A stretch of DNA of 64,000 nt from Ctenosaura bakeri (Eukaryota; Chordata; Lepidosauria; Squamata; Iguanidae), in contig CAOLHI010002516.1 in NCBI GenBank assembly GCA_948474755.1, forward strand, positions 1 to 64,000. The letters are read 5' to 3'. Position numbers and translations under genes: made by a program. Under the pieces are notes generated by a model. The model saw nothing but the letters and a program-made list of their open reading frames with translations. It did no database searches and had not been told where the DNA came from. Shown here one piece after another: positions 21,144-31,975 of this stretch. Numbering within the stretch: position 1 is the stretch's first letter; every line of letters starts with the position of its first letter.

Positions 21144-23020
21144 AATAGATTCAACTGCCTTATATCATCACAAGTTTACATCAGCATTAAAAGGCTACAC
21201 AAGAGAAGAGGGTGCACAGTAACTCAAGGTAATTATAAAAGTTTAGGCACAGCACACATTTATGGTGACTTCCTCTTCCTTAGTTTTTTTCAACATCCCG
21301 TACTAATACATTTGGAGTTACTATACTGATTTCCTACTCAAAGGACCACAGTTTGTCATTGGCCATATGAAATGATATGTGCAAAACATTAAAGGGCTTC
21401 TTTAAAGGGAAGCTCCTGGATTTACCAACAAATTCAGGGTCTTCTTAGACACAATATATTCTTTGTTAGCTCAGTTTGTGTGGTACCACACACAAAGAGC
21501 ACAACTCAGTGACCTGCGCTACTTCTTTTTGTATATCCTCTTAATACTCAGTGCTCAAAAGCCAACCACAATGATCAAGGGGCTGGATTAACTCTCCTAT
21601 GAGGAAAGACTTCAGTGTATGGAGGTTTGGGGTTTTTTTTGTGGGAGGCAGTCAAGTAAGAAAAGCCATCAACAGACGTTTTTCTCCTGTTCTGATAATA
21701 CTGGAATTTAGGGTCAACAAATGGAGTTGATGGGGTGCGATGTGGGGACACACTGAGGACAACAGATACAGGAAAGTGTTCTTTCCTACAGCACATAGTT
21801 AATGTGTTAAGTTCATTACTATATGACATACTGATGGCCACTGCTTTAAAAGCAGATTATACAAATTAATGGAGGATAAGGCTATTTGATATTACATATG
21901 GACTTCTCAAACTCAACTGTTTGGCCACTGTGGGGAACAGGATACTGTACAGTGGGCCTTTGGTCTTATCCATTGGGGTTTATCATATGTTATGCAGAGC
22001 TCATCCTCAGGTATCACACAATGGATAGGAAGAGAGAAGAGACAAAAAAACCCCTGTATTTGCATCTAAATCTGATTATTCTTCAGGAGAATTGGTATCT
22101 CTTGTTATTATATAGTGTAATAAATGGCCACAACAAATATTCATAGAATGTACTTGAATCTGTTGGTCTGTCTGTCTATACATACATATATGCATGCATT
22201 CATACATACATGTGCATACATACACACATACACACTCTCCTTCAGTTTTTGGAGTAAATGTTTTTCCTACCACTAAAACCTAAAAGGGTGGGGCATTCCT
22301 GTTAGAGTTAACAACCTTTGTGTATCTATACTCATTAGTTTGTATCTTACTTTATAAGAGTTTAGGCACAGCACACATTTATGGTGACTTCCTCTTCCTT
22401 AGCTTTTTTCTACACCTAATCTCTTCCTGCATCACTCTAACCTGCAGCCTTTTTCTCTCTCAATTCCTTTATACCATGTATTTAATTAAGAACAAGTACT
22501 ATAAGTAAACCTGTTTTTATATGTATTACAAAGAAGACTAAGTTCATTTATTTTTCTTCCCAAATCCAGTGAGTGGGTGATCACAGGACTGGTTGTTATT
22601 CAGCCAATATCATTAACCTGCGTGAGAGATCCACAACTGTCTGTCACATTTCCCAACAATTCCCATGTCTGATATTAACTAAGAAGTAAAGAAACAAGAG
22701 ATGAAGTTCTCTCTAGTGTTTTATTTTCATAAGCATTTGCATAATAAACACAACTGCCCAGGCAATAAAAGTATTTAGTTTCACGTCGGAAATGTGTTCA
22801 ACAAAATTATTTTCCCATTGGACAATTTGAAAATAAGGTTGTAAAAGAAGTTGTAGTTGCTGATTATGGATCAGATTCTCTGGAGGGAATGACTGATAGA
22901 AAGATGGAATATACAAAAGGAAGAACTCTACATTGACCCCTCGAGAAAGCCAGCACATGGAAATACATCTCTAGATAGAATATTTTCATCATCCTGTCCA
23001 AACTGAGATAAATAAAAAGA
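21144..23020. other. Non-coding stretch with a direct repeat and microsatellite
   Basis: Segments 21234-21294 and 22352-22414 are nearly identical (GTTTAGGCACAGCACACATT, then TATGGTGACTTCCTCTTCC), in the same orientation, about 1.1 kb apart. A (ACAT)-type microsatellite lies at about 22158-22245. No gene. Confidence 0.6.
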
Positions 23021-23023
23021 GAT

Positions 23024-23131
23024 ACAGTTTACTACACAGTCTCAGTCACATGGAATGAGATGTCATCCATAGTCGAGACAGTTTACTACACAATCTCAGC
23101 CACATGGAATGAGATGTCATCCATAGTCTCA
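23024..23131 (+). repeat. 54-bp tandem duplication before a Penelope-like element
   Basis: Two units, each containing ACAGTTTACTACACA and ACATGGAATGAGATGTCATC, separated by exactly 54 bases with three or four differences. The period is a multiple of three, so it could derive from coding sequence of the element that follows. Confidence 0.85.
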
Positions 23132-23149
23132 GAAACAATCCTCACATTA

Positions 23150-24875
23150 TTATACAAGAGGCTGAAAAAGGAGAAACTGCGGTCATCATGAGCAAGTCAG
23201 ATTACATGCAGGAGTCTGAAAGACAACTGTCCAATACTACATTTTACAAAATCCTCTCCAAAGATCCCACCAATGAATATCTGAAGGAACTACACAAATT
23301 ACTCAGAGAATTCTCCACTGATATACAGAACAAAATTCAAGTGGACACACCTCAGAAACCCCAACTGGGCATCTTCTATCTACTACTCAAAATGCACAAA
23401 TGAGGCAGTCCTGGAAGATCTATTGTCTCAAGCATTTGATCTCTGTCTGTTGAGACATCTGTATATATGGACTCAGTTCTCAAGATGTATGCCATCAAGG
23501 TACATGAATGATACAACTGATTTCATGAGGAAAATACAATCCCTCCACAAACTCCCAGAGAACACCATTCTAGCCACTATGGATGTGGAATCCCGATACA
23601 CCAACATCCCAGACCAGGATGGACTGCAAGCCATCAAGAATACCATCCTGAATGAAGCTACAGCAGACCTAGCCATGAAACACTGTCATTTCATACTTAC
23701 TCATAACTACTTTACTTCAATGGCACTGCCATGGGAACCTGCATGGTACAACAGTATGCAAATATCTTCATGGCTGATCTGGAACAATGCTTCCTCAGCA
23801 CATGTACCCAAACAACTCTCCTCTACCTATGATTCTGTGATGACATCTTTGAAACTTGGCCACATGGAATGCAATCACTTAAGAAGTTCTACCAGGATTT
23901 CAACAAGTTCTACTCTAACATCCATCTGAGCCTGGAACAATCCGCACAACAAATTAACTTTCATGACCCTACTTTGCAACTCCAAAATGGACCTCTAAGC
24001 ACCACACTCTTACTTATATTCCTCCACTTGCAACCCAGAACACACTACCACATGTACTGTTTACAGCCAAGCCCTCTGCTACAGCCACATCTGCTCAGAC
24101 CCACAAGACAGAGACTCAAAACTTAGATTCATAACAGTATTTCTCAAACTGCAATACCCACCCTAAGGAGATGAAGAAACAAAATGGACAAGGTAAGATT
24201 AATACCAAAGAACCATTTACTACAAGACAGACCAAAAAACACAAAATGATAGAACATTCCTAGTGGTCACCTACAGCCTCCAGCTGAGACCACGTAAACA
24301 CATCATCAATGAGCTACAATCAGTTCTGGAGAATAACATAGTCCTCTCACAAGCTCTAGAGGGCAGGCCTTTATTGGCCTACAGGTAGCCTCCAAATCTT
24401 AAACAACTACTCATTTACAATAGGATACATAAAATGATTGATGATGCAAAGACAGGACACTGCCACAAAATCAGATGCTAACTCTGTCCCCACATCTATT
24501 CTGGGATCAATATTACAGGGGCCAATAATATCACTCACGACATCATTGGTACATTTACTTGCTCTTCCTCCAGTGTCATATATGCCATTCTATGCTAGCA
24601 ATGCCCCTTTACACTCTATATTGGACAAACAAGACAGTCCCTATGAGAGAGGATTAATAGACACAAATCTGACATTAGAAATGACAATTCTCCAAAAACC
24701 AGTTGTAGAGCATTTCAGCCTTCTTGGACACACAGCAAGGGATTTACAAGTTGCAGTCCTTGAACAAGGAAATTACAAAGCCTAGAAAGAGAAACTACTG
24801 AAATGAAATATCTTGACAAATTCCAATCCATTAGCCGAGGTATTGTCCTATCTCAGTCAGAGCAGCACAACTGAT
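23150..24875 (+). mobile_element. Penelope-like retroelement, decayed, RT plus GIY-YIG remnants
   Basis: Conceptual translation across several frames gives KGETAVIMSKSDYMQE, FYLLLKMHK, GRSIVS, LPENTILATMDVESRYTNIP, FNGTAMGTC, YANIFMADLEQ, PPNLKQLL and IGQT.QSLRER, in the order of Penelope-like proteins: reverse transcriptase, linker, then a GIY-YIG endonuclease ending HTARDLQVAVLEQGN. The RT active-site segment reads stop-F-C-D-D-I-F where Y-I-D-D-I-F is expected, and several frameshifts and stops occur, so this copy is dead. About 1.7 kb. The presence of both domains excludes ordinary LINEs. Confidence 0.92.
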
Positions 24876-24879
24876 AACT

Positions 24880-25160
24880 CAAATAAACCAAACTGAATAG
24901 TTCCTGGCTTGTTATTTAATAAGCACAAGGTCATAAATAAAGTCCAACAGAATTCTGAGGTAAGCAAATCCAAAGTCAGTCAGGGTAATCCAGAGTCAGG
25001 CACAGAGTTCAGCAAGATATCCACCAGGCAGGAAGGTCAGATAAACTCTGACAACTCCTGGACAGAAAGAACAGTACCTATATAGGTCAGTAGCCTAACT
25101 GCTGCCTTGATAATTGTTGCCAGCTATAAATCCTCTGAGATCAGTGTAGGTTCTCTTTCA
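24880..25160 (-). mobile_element. Possible LTR remnant
   Basis: Read on the minus strand there is CTATATAGGTAC, a TATA-like box, then TTATTTATGACC and CTTATTAAATAACAAG near the far end. This order resembles a retrotransposon LTR, but no clean TG/CA ends or target duplication were found. Confidence 0.3.
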
Positions 25161-25162
25161 GA

Positions 25163-25710
25163 ATCATAGAATCATCGAGTTGGAAGAGACCACAGGGACC
25201 ATCCAATCCAACCCTTTGCCATGCAGGAACCTACATCAAACCACTCCTGACAGATGACAATCCAGCCTCTGCTTAAATACCTCCAAAGTAGGAGACTCCA
25301 CCACACTCCAAAGCAGCACATTCCACTGCTGAACAGCTTTGACTGTAAGGAAGTTCTTCCTGGGGTTTAGGCGGAATCTCTTTTCCTGTAGTTTGAATCC
25401 ATTGTTCCTTGTCCTAGTCTCTGGAGCAACGAAAAACAGGCCCGGTCCTCCTCGACATGACATCCCTTCAAATATTTAAACATATCCCCTCTTAACTTTC
25501 TCTTCTGTAAATTAAACATGCCCAGCTCCTTAAACAGTTCCTCATCGGGCATGGCTTCTAGATCCTTCACCAGACCATTCCAGACCCTTCACAATTTTGA
25601 TCATCCTCATCCAGCTTGTAAATATCCTTCTTGAAATGAGGTGCCCAGAATTGGACGCAGTATTGCAGATGAGGTATAACCAAAGCAGAAAAGAGTGGTA
25701 TGTCTGTGCC
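25163..25710 (-). mobile_element. CR1 LINE 3' end
   Basis: On the minus strand the segment runs through AATTCTGGGCACCTCATTTC, ATGCCCGATGAGGAACTG, TTCAACAGCT-like and GGTTGGATTGGATGG, and ends with GAGTTGGAAG-like sequence reversed and ATTCTATGATTCT, the 3' terminal repeat that defines CR1. It matches the plus-strand CR1 at 53027-54524. Only the end of the RT frame and the 3' UTR are present. Positions 25403-25428 are the uninterrupted version of the site that a family A element occupies at 53850. Confidence 0.93.
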
Positions 25711-28700
25711 AGCAGCATAGCTTGGAGTGTGTGGATCAGGGTGTGTGGAGGGGTGGCTATGGCATGGGGGCGTGGACATGGTGCATGAGGACATGGCCAC
25801 AAGCTAAAATGCTCCAAAAACATTGCCACTGGGGTGAATCACCCCCTTGCCCCGCCCCGTCCCTATGCGATTGGTATGTGCTCAACAAAGATGGGTACCA
25901 GTAAGTTATCTTCTGTCTGAAGGAGCTAGCACCACCTCCTGTTCTGTTTGTGGCACTGTAACCTCCTCCTGTACAGCAGGTCCTGGCATGCCCTCTGTTT
26001 CAGCCTCTGGCATGTCCCCTGTTCCAGACTCTGAGCCAATGTTCTGGAAGCAGGGCATGACAGGCATGAACAAAGACAATGGTTTCATGGCACATTAGAT
26101 ATATTAATGTAATAGTCCTCACTACTGCACAGATAACAAAAAGAAGCTCCCCAGAGAGAGTTTTGAAACCTGAGAAACTGACTTTTGGTAAGCAGATTTA
26201 TTGCGTTCATACATCAACATTAACTGACCACTGTGAAGATCTGAAAAACCTGTTATCACCTTACACAGCCCTTTGAAAATTTAGGACAAGGGTCATGATT
26301 TGCATCTTTTATGGATCCTATTACATTCTAGTCCATGGCCACAGCTGTATAAATACCCCAGAGGCCTTAATACTACTCAGTACTGCATCTGCAAAAGTAG
26401 ATTTATATCTACAAGAGCTCACGCAAAAATAAAAACCAGTTAGTCCTGAAGGTTCTGCCACATTTTTTTTTCCCCTCCCCCTTTCATTTCTCTTTTTTGT
26501 GTCTCTACAGTGAGTCATCAGAGAAGACATGGTGAGAAAAGCAGCTATTGTCAAGAAGCTGCATGACTCCAATTCCTCCTCTCATAAGCTGAATTCAGTA
26601 CCTGAATGTGCTTCACTGTGTCAAGTTGCGGTATAGTTCTAATAGAAAGCTACAAGCATGCCCCTTTGTTTAAGCTGTTCTGCTTAGAGCAAGCTGGTAC
26701 CTTGTTTGTTATTGACCATCCTGAAAAAAAGTCTAATTATTCCAAACAAACAAAAATAGAAAACAGAAGTTGCGATACTTTTCAACATGGATACAGTGTC
26801 AATACACAAGAAAGATAGTAATACAGTGATATCATCATCTCAGTGTGTACAAACAATATGGGCAGCCAAGTACTGGAACGTAACTCTTTGAGGTTTGTAC
26901 CTCCAACAAAGGTAAGACATTTAATTGGGACTGCATTTTGCAGGTTTTATCTATAGAGTACCTAGAAGCTTTTTCCCAGTGCAACAGTACAGAGGTTTCC
27001 TGAGAATTCAATGCTATCTGCCTGAAAAAGGGATAGGTAACTTCACCCAGTGGATCTGCATAAGATTGCATGACATATTTTGTGCATTTGTGTTTGGCCC
27101 ATTAAAGACATCACTGTACATGTACACATATTCAGCATGTCTCTTCCATGTCATCAATGAACATGAGCTAGGAGAAAATATGGATAGAGATATAAAAGAG
27201 GCACAACTTTCCCATTCATCTACTGAAGTACATTCCAACAGGGCAGGAATGGAAAACAGGACACTCAGAATGTGGAAGTGTCAGGTCTATTTCTGTAAAC
27301 TTCCTTCTTTTGCCAGCTTTAAATATGTTCTATGTTTCTCCCATGTATTTTTTTTACAGGTAAAAAAAATTCTATTTAGGGGGAGATGCATTTTTAAGAC
27401 TACGTAGTTTTGGGGGTACATTCGCAAACAGTGCTCTTTGTTTATACATATATGCTCATTTTCTGAAGTACCTTTCAGGTATTTTTCTGTTCACTCTTTC
27501 CAGATGTGTGCATCTTATTTGACCCATTTTTCCTGTTCCAGAAATGTGTGGATTTTTGAACACAAGCTAGTCAGCCTCCACTTCAAGGTGGTACAGACTG
27601 GGGAAATCCTCCCTCACTGAAATCAGCTGGAGTACATGCTTAACATATTTCTATTTGTACATCTTTTCCAAACTGCAATTTCCTCAAGTGCTCTTACCCT
27701 GCTATAGATCTGCTACTGACAGTATACCTTGCTTTAAGGAGGCAGCTATATATACTGGTTATGTGTTCTGCTTCAAATGTCTGCCTAGGGAACAGTTCTT
27801 CCCTAGATGCATACAATAATCAATTACTACAACTCATGTCAAGTTTACAAACTCATTGCTTGATAACAGAGAGATGGCATTCTATTGTCATCCTGTAGTC
27901 ATCATGGAGCAGTGTTCTTTTAAAAAGCAACCTAATGGTGAGATTTTGAAATGGAGATGCTAACTGGACAACTCATACATAAGAAGGAAAACTATAAAAG
28001 TCCCATCCATACCCAGACAAAAACAGCAGGTGCAAAGGTATTTTGAGCTATATTTTGAATGGGGACAGCTCTAACAATTTTTGTTTTGTCCTAGTAGAGA
28101 AACAATGTATTTTACTTGAAATGCTGAAATTGTTACTTTTCTCTGATGTTTCTTTTTGGTCACATTTTACATGAGAATTTGTAGAGTAGATTTTTCTGAG
28201 AGGTGAGGAGAGAAAACAGTCACAAAATCCACCAGGCTGCCAAAACGTGACAAATTACAATAGTCTTTTTAGCCAACTGAGTGAATGAAAGGAGTGTCCA
28301 ATTTGCTGAATCTTTTGAAAGAGCAGGAAAGAACTGATCCAAAATAATAAATGATGGAAAAAAATATTCATATCCCCCAAAGCACCTCTGAGTACTTGGT
28401 ACCATTTGGCAGAGCTCAAAATGAAAGTCACCCTTAAAACCTGCTCAGAACTGAGCATATTCTTTATTTCGTCATTTGAAACATGGGATTATTTCCTGCA
28501 GGCGTTTGGAAGGGCAATTTCTGTAGGACAGAGCAGTTTGCCAATTAAAAAAAAAAATCAGAGTTGGAAACCATCTGCAGACAAAATGAAAACAGGTCCA
28601 ATACTGTAGAAACCAGCTAATGATCATTTATGGAGTTCCTCCCCCACCCCACTTTAGCCCTGGAACTTTATTGGAAGGAAATGAATTGCAAAGGGAAGTT

Positions 28701-29620
28701 GGAATTGAAAAATATTAAACAGTTAACTGCTGATTAATTCAGTTTTGTGTCTTTGAAATATACTGGATGTTCTCTTCCAGTACTCATAAATGCACAAGAG
28801 ATTTACATACACAAAAGTGATCTGAGTTCTGTCCTTACAGCACTAAATTCTCCCATTTCAGTGACATGTTTAAAAATACCACGGCACAAAAAGCTCTTTC
28901 CTTTTGACTGGCATATGATCTTTAAGCATGTTACCCAGTGATGGCAAATTTAACCCCTTGCCTACATAGTATGGGGTTCTACAAAGACAGAAATGAACTT
29001 AATCCTCTGGGCACAAAATCAACTCTACGGCTGTTTCAAGCTCCCTTTTTCACAGATCAGCTCCAACCCCTGTCCAGTAGTGGAATACTAGATGAAATAT
29101 TTAGAATGCAAAACGACTGCATTCACAGCTGAGTATATGCTGAAATATTAAAGAGACTGATTGCTATCTTGAAGAGGAGATTGTTACAGAAAGCAAATCA
29201 AGTATCCAGTTTGAATTCTGAGAATGCATTGCTTATTCTTTTTGGCTGATGCCATTCTTCTGGCTCACTCCAGATACTTCTGTGGGAACTACAATTTCCT
29301 ATAAATACCACATTAGCTGAGACCATACCAGTAGATACATATAGGAGAAGGCCCTTGTGGGTGGCACTCAGTAGAGTTTTAAGATATAGCTTTCATATGG
29401 GAAACCAAAGATTTGCAAATAGCAGAACCCCAACTACTTTTATCTTATAGTAACTTTGACAGAGTGTTGTTGTGGAGCTTTAAGACACACAGAATATAAA
29501 TACATATCAAACATTTGTTTGGCATGTTTTGCCATACAATTGCCTTACCTATCCATTCTGAAATCGCATCAGCGAATTACAGTGCACTCTCCATGTCCTT
29601 GGTGACCCTAATAGTCAGTT
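25711..29620. other. Long non-coding stretch, nothing recognised
   Basis: About 3.9 kb without a gene. The longest frame, 160 codons at 26925-27407, is opposed by a 74-codon frame and has no domain. A repeat-free section around 28600-28760 with TTAACTGCTGATTAATTC could be conserved non-coding DNA; support is weak. Confidence 0.4.
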
Positions 29621-29622
29621 AG

Positions 29623-29800
29623 CAGCATATTTATATCCCATCCTATGTCATAATATATTAAGTAGGTGTATGGACCAAAACAATGCTAAGTAATTAAAAA
29701 GAACAATTTAAAACAATTTAGAATAGCATAAAACATATATAACAATTTAAACCATTCAGAGTATTCCAAACAGTTTAATAAAAAAAAAACCCTAGACATT
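29623..29800 (-). mobile_element. L2-type LINE 3' end, antisense
   Basis: TATTTATATCCCATCCTATG at the left edge, followed by AATTTAAAAC/ATAAAAC-rich sequence, is the reverse of an L2 3' terminus (GGGATATAAAT). Diverged. Confidence 0.4.
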
Positions 29801-29966
29801 AAGATTGAAGCCTGGCCTTATCAGTATATTTATGCCTTTTTCACTGGCAAGTCCCTCCATTTCTGCACTGGACTGTTATAGTGCTATTATTCTACTTTCA
29901 ACAGCCTATGGAATCCTGAGGTTTGCAGTTTAGGGAGGGGTCTCAAAGGCAGTCTAGTGCGGAAAT

Positions 29967-30796
29967 TGTCGGCGGCTGGGCGGGGCCGGGCAGGCTCGGG
30001 TCTGGCTCAGGCTGAGGCTGGCGTCCCGGAAGCCTCAGCTAGCAGAGTCACCGCAAAACTAAAGCAAGCCTTACTTCAGACAGTAAACAGGAACGAAAAG
30101 AAAGGGTTTTCCTCACCCGGGCAACGAAGGGTTAAGCTGGCTGGCAAGGCTTCCAAGCAGAGTCTCGGCAGGAATGAAGCGGGACCGCGGCAGGGGCAAG
30201 GCAGGCAGGAACAAGGCAGCAGCACTGACGGGCAACTCATGGAGAGCCATTGGTTGTTGCTCCGTGCTGAACTTGGCTCCCTCTGGTTCTAAAGTAGGGG
30301 ACTGGCGCCGGCCAATCCTGAAGCTGCTGCACAGCTGGGAGCCCTCAGCCGGGCTCACAGCTGAGCGTCCTTAGCCAGCTGCGAGCCCTCAGCCTGCCGC
30401 TGACGCTCCAGCTACCGGTGGGAGCGGCGGGCAGCCTCCTTGGCCTGCCGCCGCTGCGAGAACGTGGGAGGGAGGCCGTCAGGCTCCTCCGGATCGGGTC
30501 CGCGGGTGAGCTGCGGCCCAGCGACCTCCGGGCGACTCTCTTTCGCAGCACCAGCTCCGTCGGCGTCTTCAGCGGCGTCAGGGCAGGCGGGCTCGGGATG
30601 ACCTCCCGTAGCGGCAGGTGGCTCCGTAGCCTCCTCTGCGGCGGCGGTGGCCTCGACGGCGTCCGGGCAGCTGTTCCCGGCGCCGGAGGCCTCCGCCGCT
30701 ACTCGCGAGGAGACCGGATCCTCCGCCGCTACTCGCGAGGAGACCGGATCGTCCTCCTCCTCGGGTGCTGCGTCCGGGGCCGCGGAGGTCCCGACA
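29967..30796. mobile_element. GC-rich solo LTR, copy 2
   Basis: The 830-bp segment begins TGTCGGCGGC and ends GGTCCCGACA. Perfect 5-bp target repeats GAAAT lie at 29962-29966 and 30797-30801. It is the same family as 5244-6120. The 47-bp length difference is fully explained by three indels: 11 bp in a GCAGGAACAA repeat, 6 bp in GCGCCG, and one 30-bp minisatellite unit. No internal retroelement sequence adjoins it. Confidence 0.93.
30690..30749. repeat. 30-bp minisatellite inside the LTR, two units
   Basis: Two identical-phase units of the repeat present three times at 5984-6073. Confidence 0.92.
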
Positions 30797-30809
30797 GAAA
30801 TGGCCTATG

Positions 30810-30937
30810 TAATAGAAACATAGAGAGTGATGTAATAGAAGCATAGAGAGTTGCACAGGACCTTGTGGGTCATGTACACTACTCCCTTGCTTTATATAGA
30901 AGTCCTTCAGCAAGGTAAAACCTCACCTATTCCAGGT
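30810..30937 (-). mobile_element. CR1-type 3' end, antisense
   Basis: GCATAGAGAGTTGCACAGG, then ACCTTGTGGGTCATGTACAC and GCTTTATATAGAAGTCC follow the reversed CR1 3' end (CATAGAGTTGGAAGGGACC...). A 20-bp unit (GTAATAGAAACATAGAGAG) is duplicated in tandem at its left edge. Confidence 0.55.
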
Positions 30938-30944
30938 AACATAG

Positions 30945-31085
30945 TTTATTTTAAAATTTATTTATTAAAAGTATAATTTATCTATCTCTGATGAATGATA
31001 CCCAAAGCAGCTAACAATAACGAAAACAAAAAGAACTGTACAATTAAAGTATTTCAGAGGTTAATTAAAGCATTAGGAGAAATTA
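30945..31085 (-). mobile_element. L2-type LINE 3' end, antisense
   Basis: ATTTATTTATTAAAAGTATA, then ACCCAAAGCAGCTAACAATA, is a reversed L2 3' terminus (TTGTTAGC.GC.TTGGGT...ATAAATAAAT). Confidence 0.5.
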
Positions 31086-31220
31086 AAACACTACTAAAAT
31101 ACAATCAAAGTGGGTGTTACCAGCTTGTACACCCCAATACTTTGATATGGTTTAATTGGTGAAATATAATTTAATTGGCAAGATATATTAATTGGCTCTA
31201 ATATAACATCTACCCTGATG

Positions 31221-31969
31221 TGACTGTATGGCCAAGGTGGACAAAAGGAAAAGCTGGCTGAACAGGTGTGCTGCAAAGTAGGTCAGAGATTCCCTCTAGG
31301 TGTAGCTAGTTCATAGTCAGGAAATCATCAACTAACTCTAGAGATAATAGGCTCATCCTGGTCTTAACAATTCTGCCTTTTGAACAATTGTGACTGGGAT
31401 GTTCCCACCAAATTGATGATTGTTTCAACCTCTCTTCCCACCAACCAGTAAATCTCTTCATTGTCCAACAATTACAGAGCTATCAAGACATCCATTAGTC
31501 CTTTGTCACCTAAAGCTAACTTATTTTGTCTTTTATAAAAATAATAAAAAAAGATTGTTAATCCGTTCTGGACCTCATTGTTTACTCTGTAAACTCCATT
31601 GTTTACTCGGCTGGAGAGTCATTCACACCTTGCCCTCCAGAAAGAAACCTTTTTTTTTAAATACAGCCAGTTAGATGTAGTAAATCACTTGCTGGTAGAC
31701 ACACTGTCACTCTGATTCCCAATCGTGTACTGTTCTTAGATGTGAGTCTAAGCCACATCACTGCTTCTTCACTGCTCTCTAAGACCAGTAAATATTACCC
31801 TCTATGCCCTGAATCTTGCTATCCAAAATCTTTCCTCCTTTTTCCTTCAGTTAGCCTAGTATGAGTCTGTGTGCCTGTTTGGATCTTGCATGCATATAAT
31901 CAATTCCCCCAATAAAACACGTTTGAACTTACTTTTGAATCTCTGGGTGGTTCTTCCCCTGTGTAAACA
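31221..31969 (+). mobile_element. ERV-type solo LTR, copy 1
   Basis: Homologous, in opposite orientation, to 42265-42946. Shared blocks: GGCTGAACA, AAAGTAGGTCAGA, CATAGTCA, AAATATTACCC, TTGCTATCCAA/TCGCTATCCAA and CCTTCAGTTAG/CCTTTAGTTAG. A TATA-like TTTTATAAAAATA is at about 31530 and AATAAA at 31911-31916, close to the 3' end, as in an LTR read left to right. The last bases, AAACA, and start near TGACTGTATGG are inferred from the pair alignment; a possible 6-bp target repeat (CTGATG/TTGATG) has one mismatch. No internal viral genes remain. Confidence 0.68.
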
Positions 31970-31975
31970 TTGATG

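Larger units (their letters stand above)
29857..30805. mobile_element. Family F1 element interrupted by a solo LTR
   Basis: The left part (29857-29966) starts TCCATTTCTGCACTGGACTG and contains CTACTTTCAACAGCCTATGG. It stops inside the right terminal repeat, GTGCGGAAAT. After the LTR (29967-30796) the sequence resumes with GAAATGGCC (30797-30805), completing the F1 end. The F1 element is therefore older than the LTR insertion. Confidence 0.85.

Noticed and set aside
26925..27407. A 160-codon plus-strand open frame.
   Set aside because: No recognisable motif, and a 74-codon frame lies opposite it.
31421..31969. An element TGTTT...AAACA flanked by 8-bp ATTGATGA repeats.
   Set aside because: Homology with 42265-42946 extends about 200 bases further left, so 31421 is internal. 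The matching flanks look coincidental.
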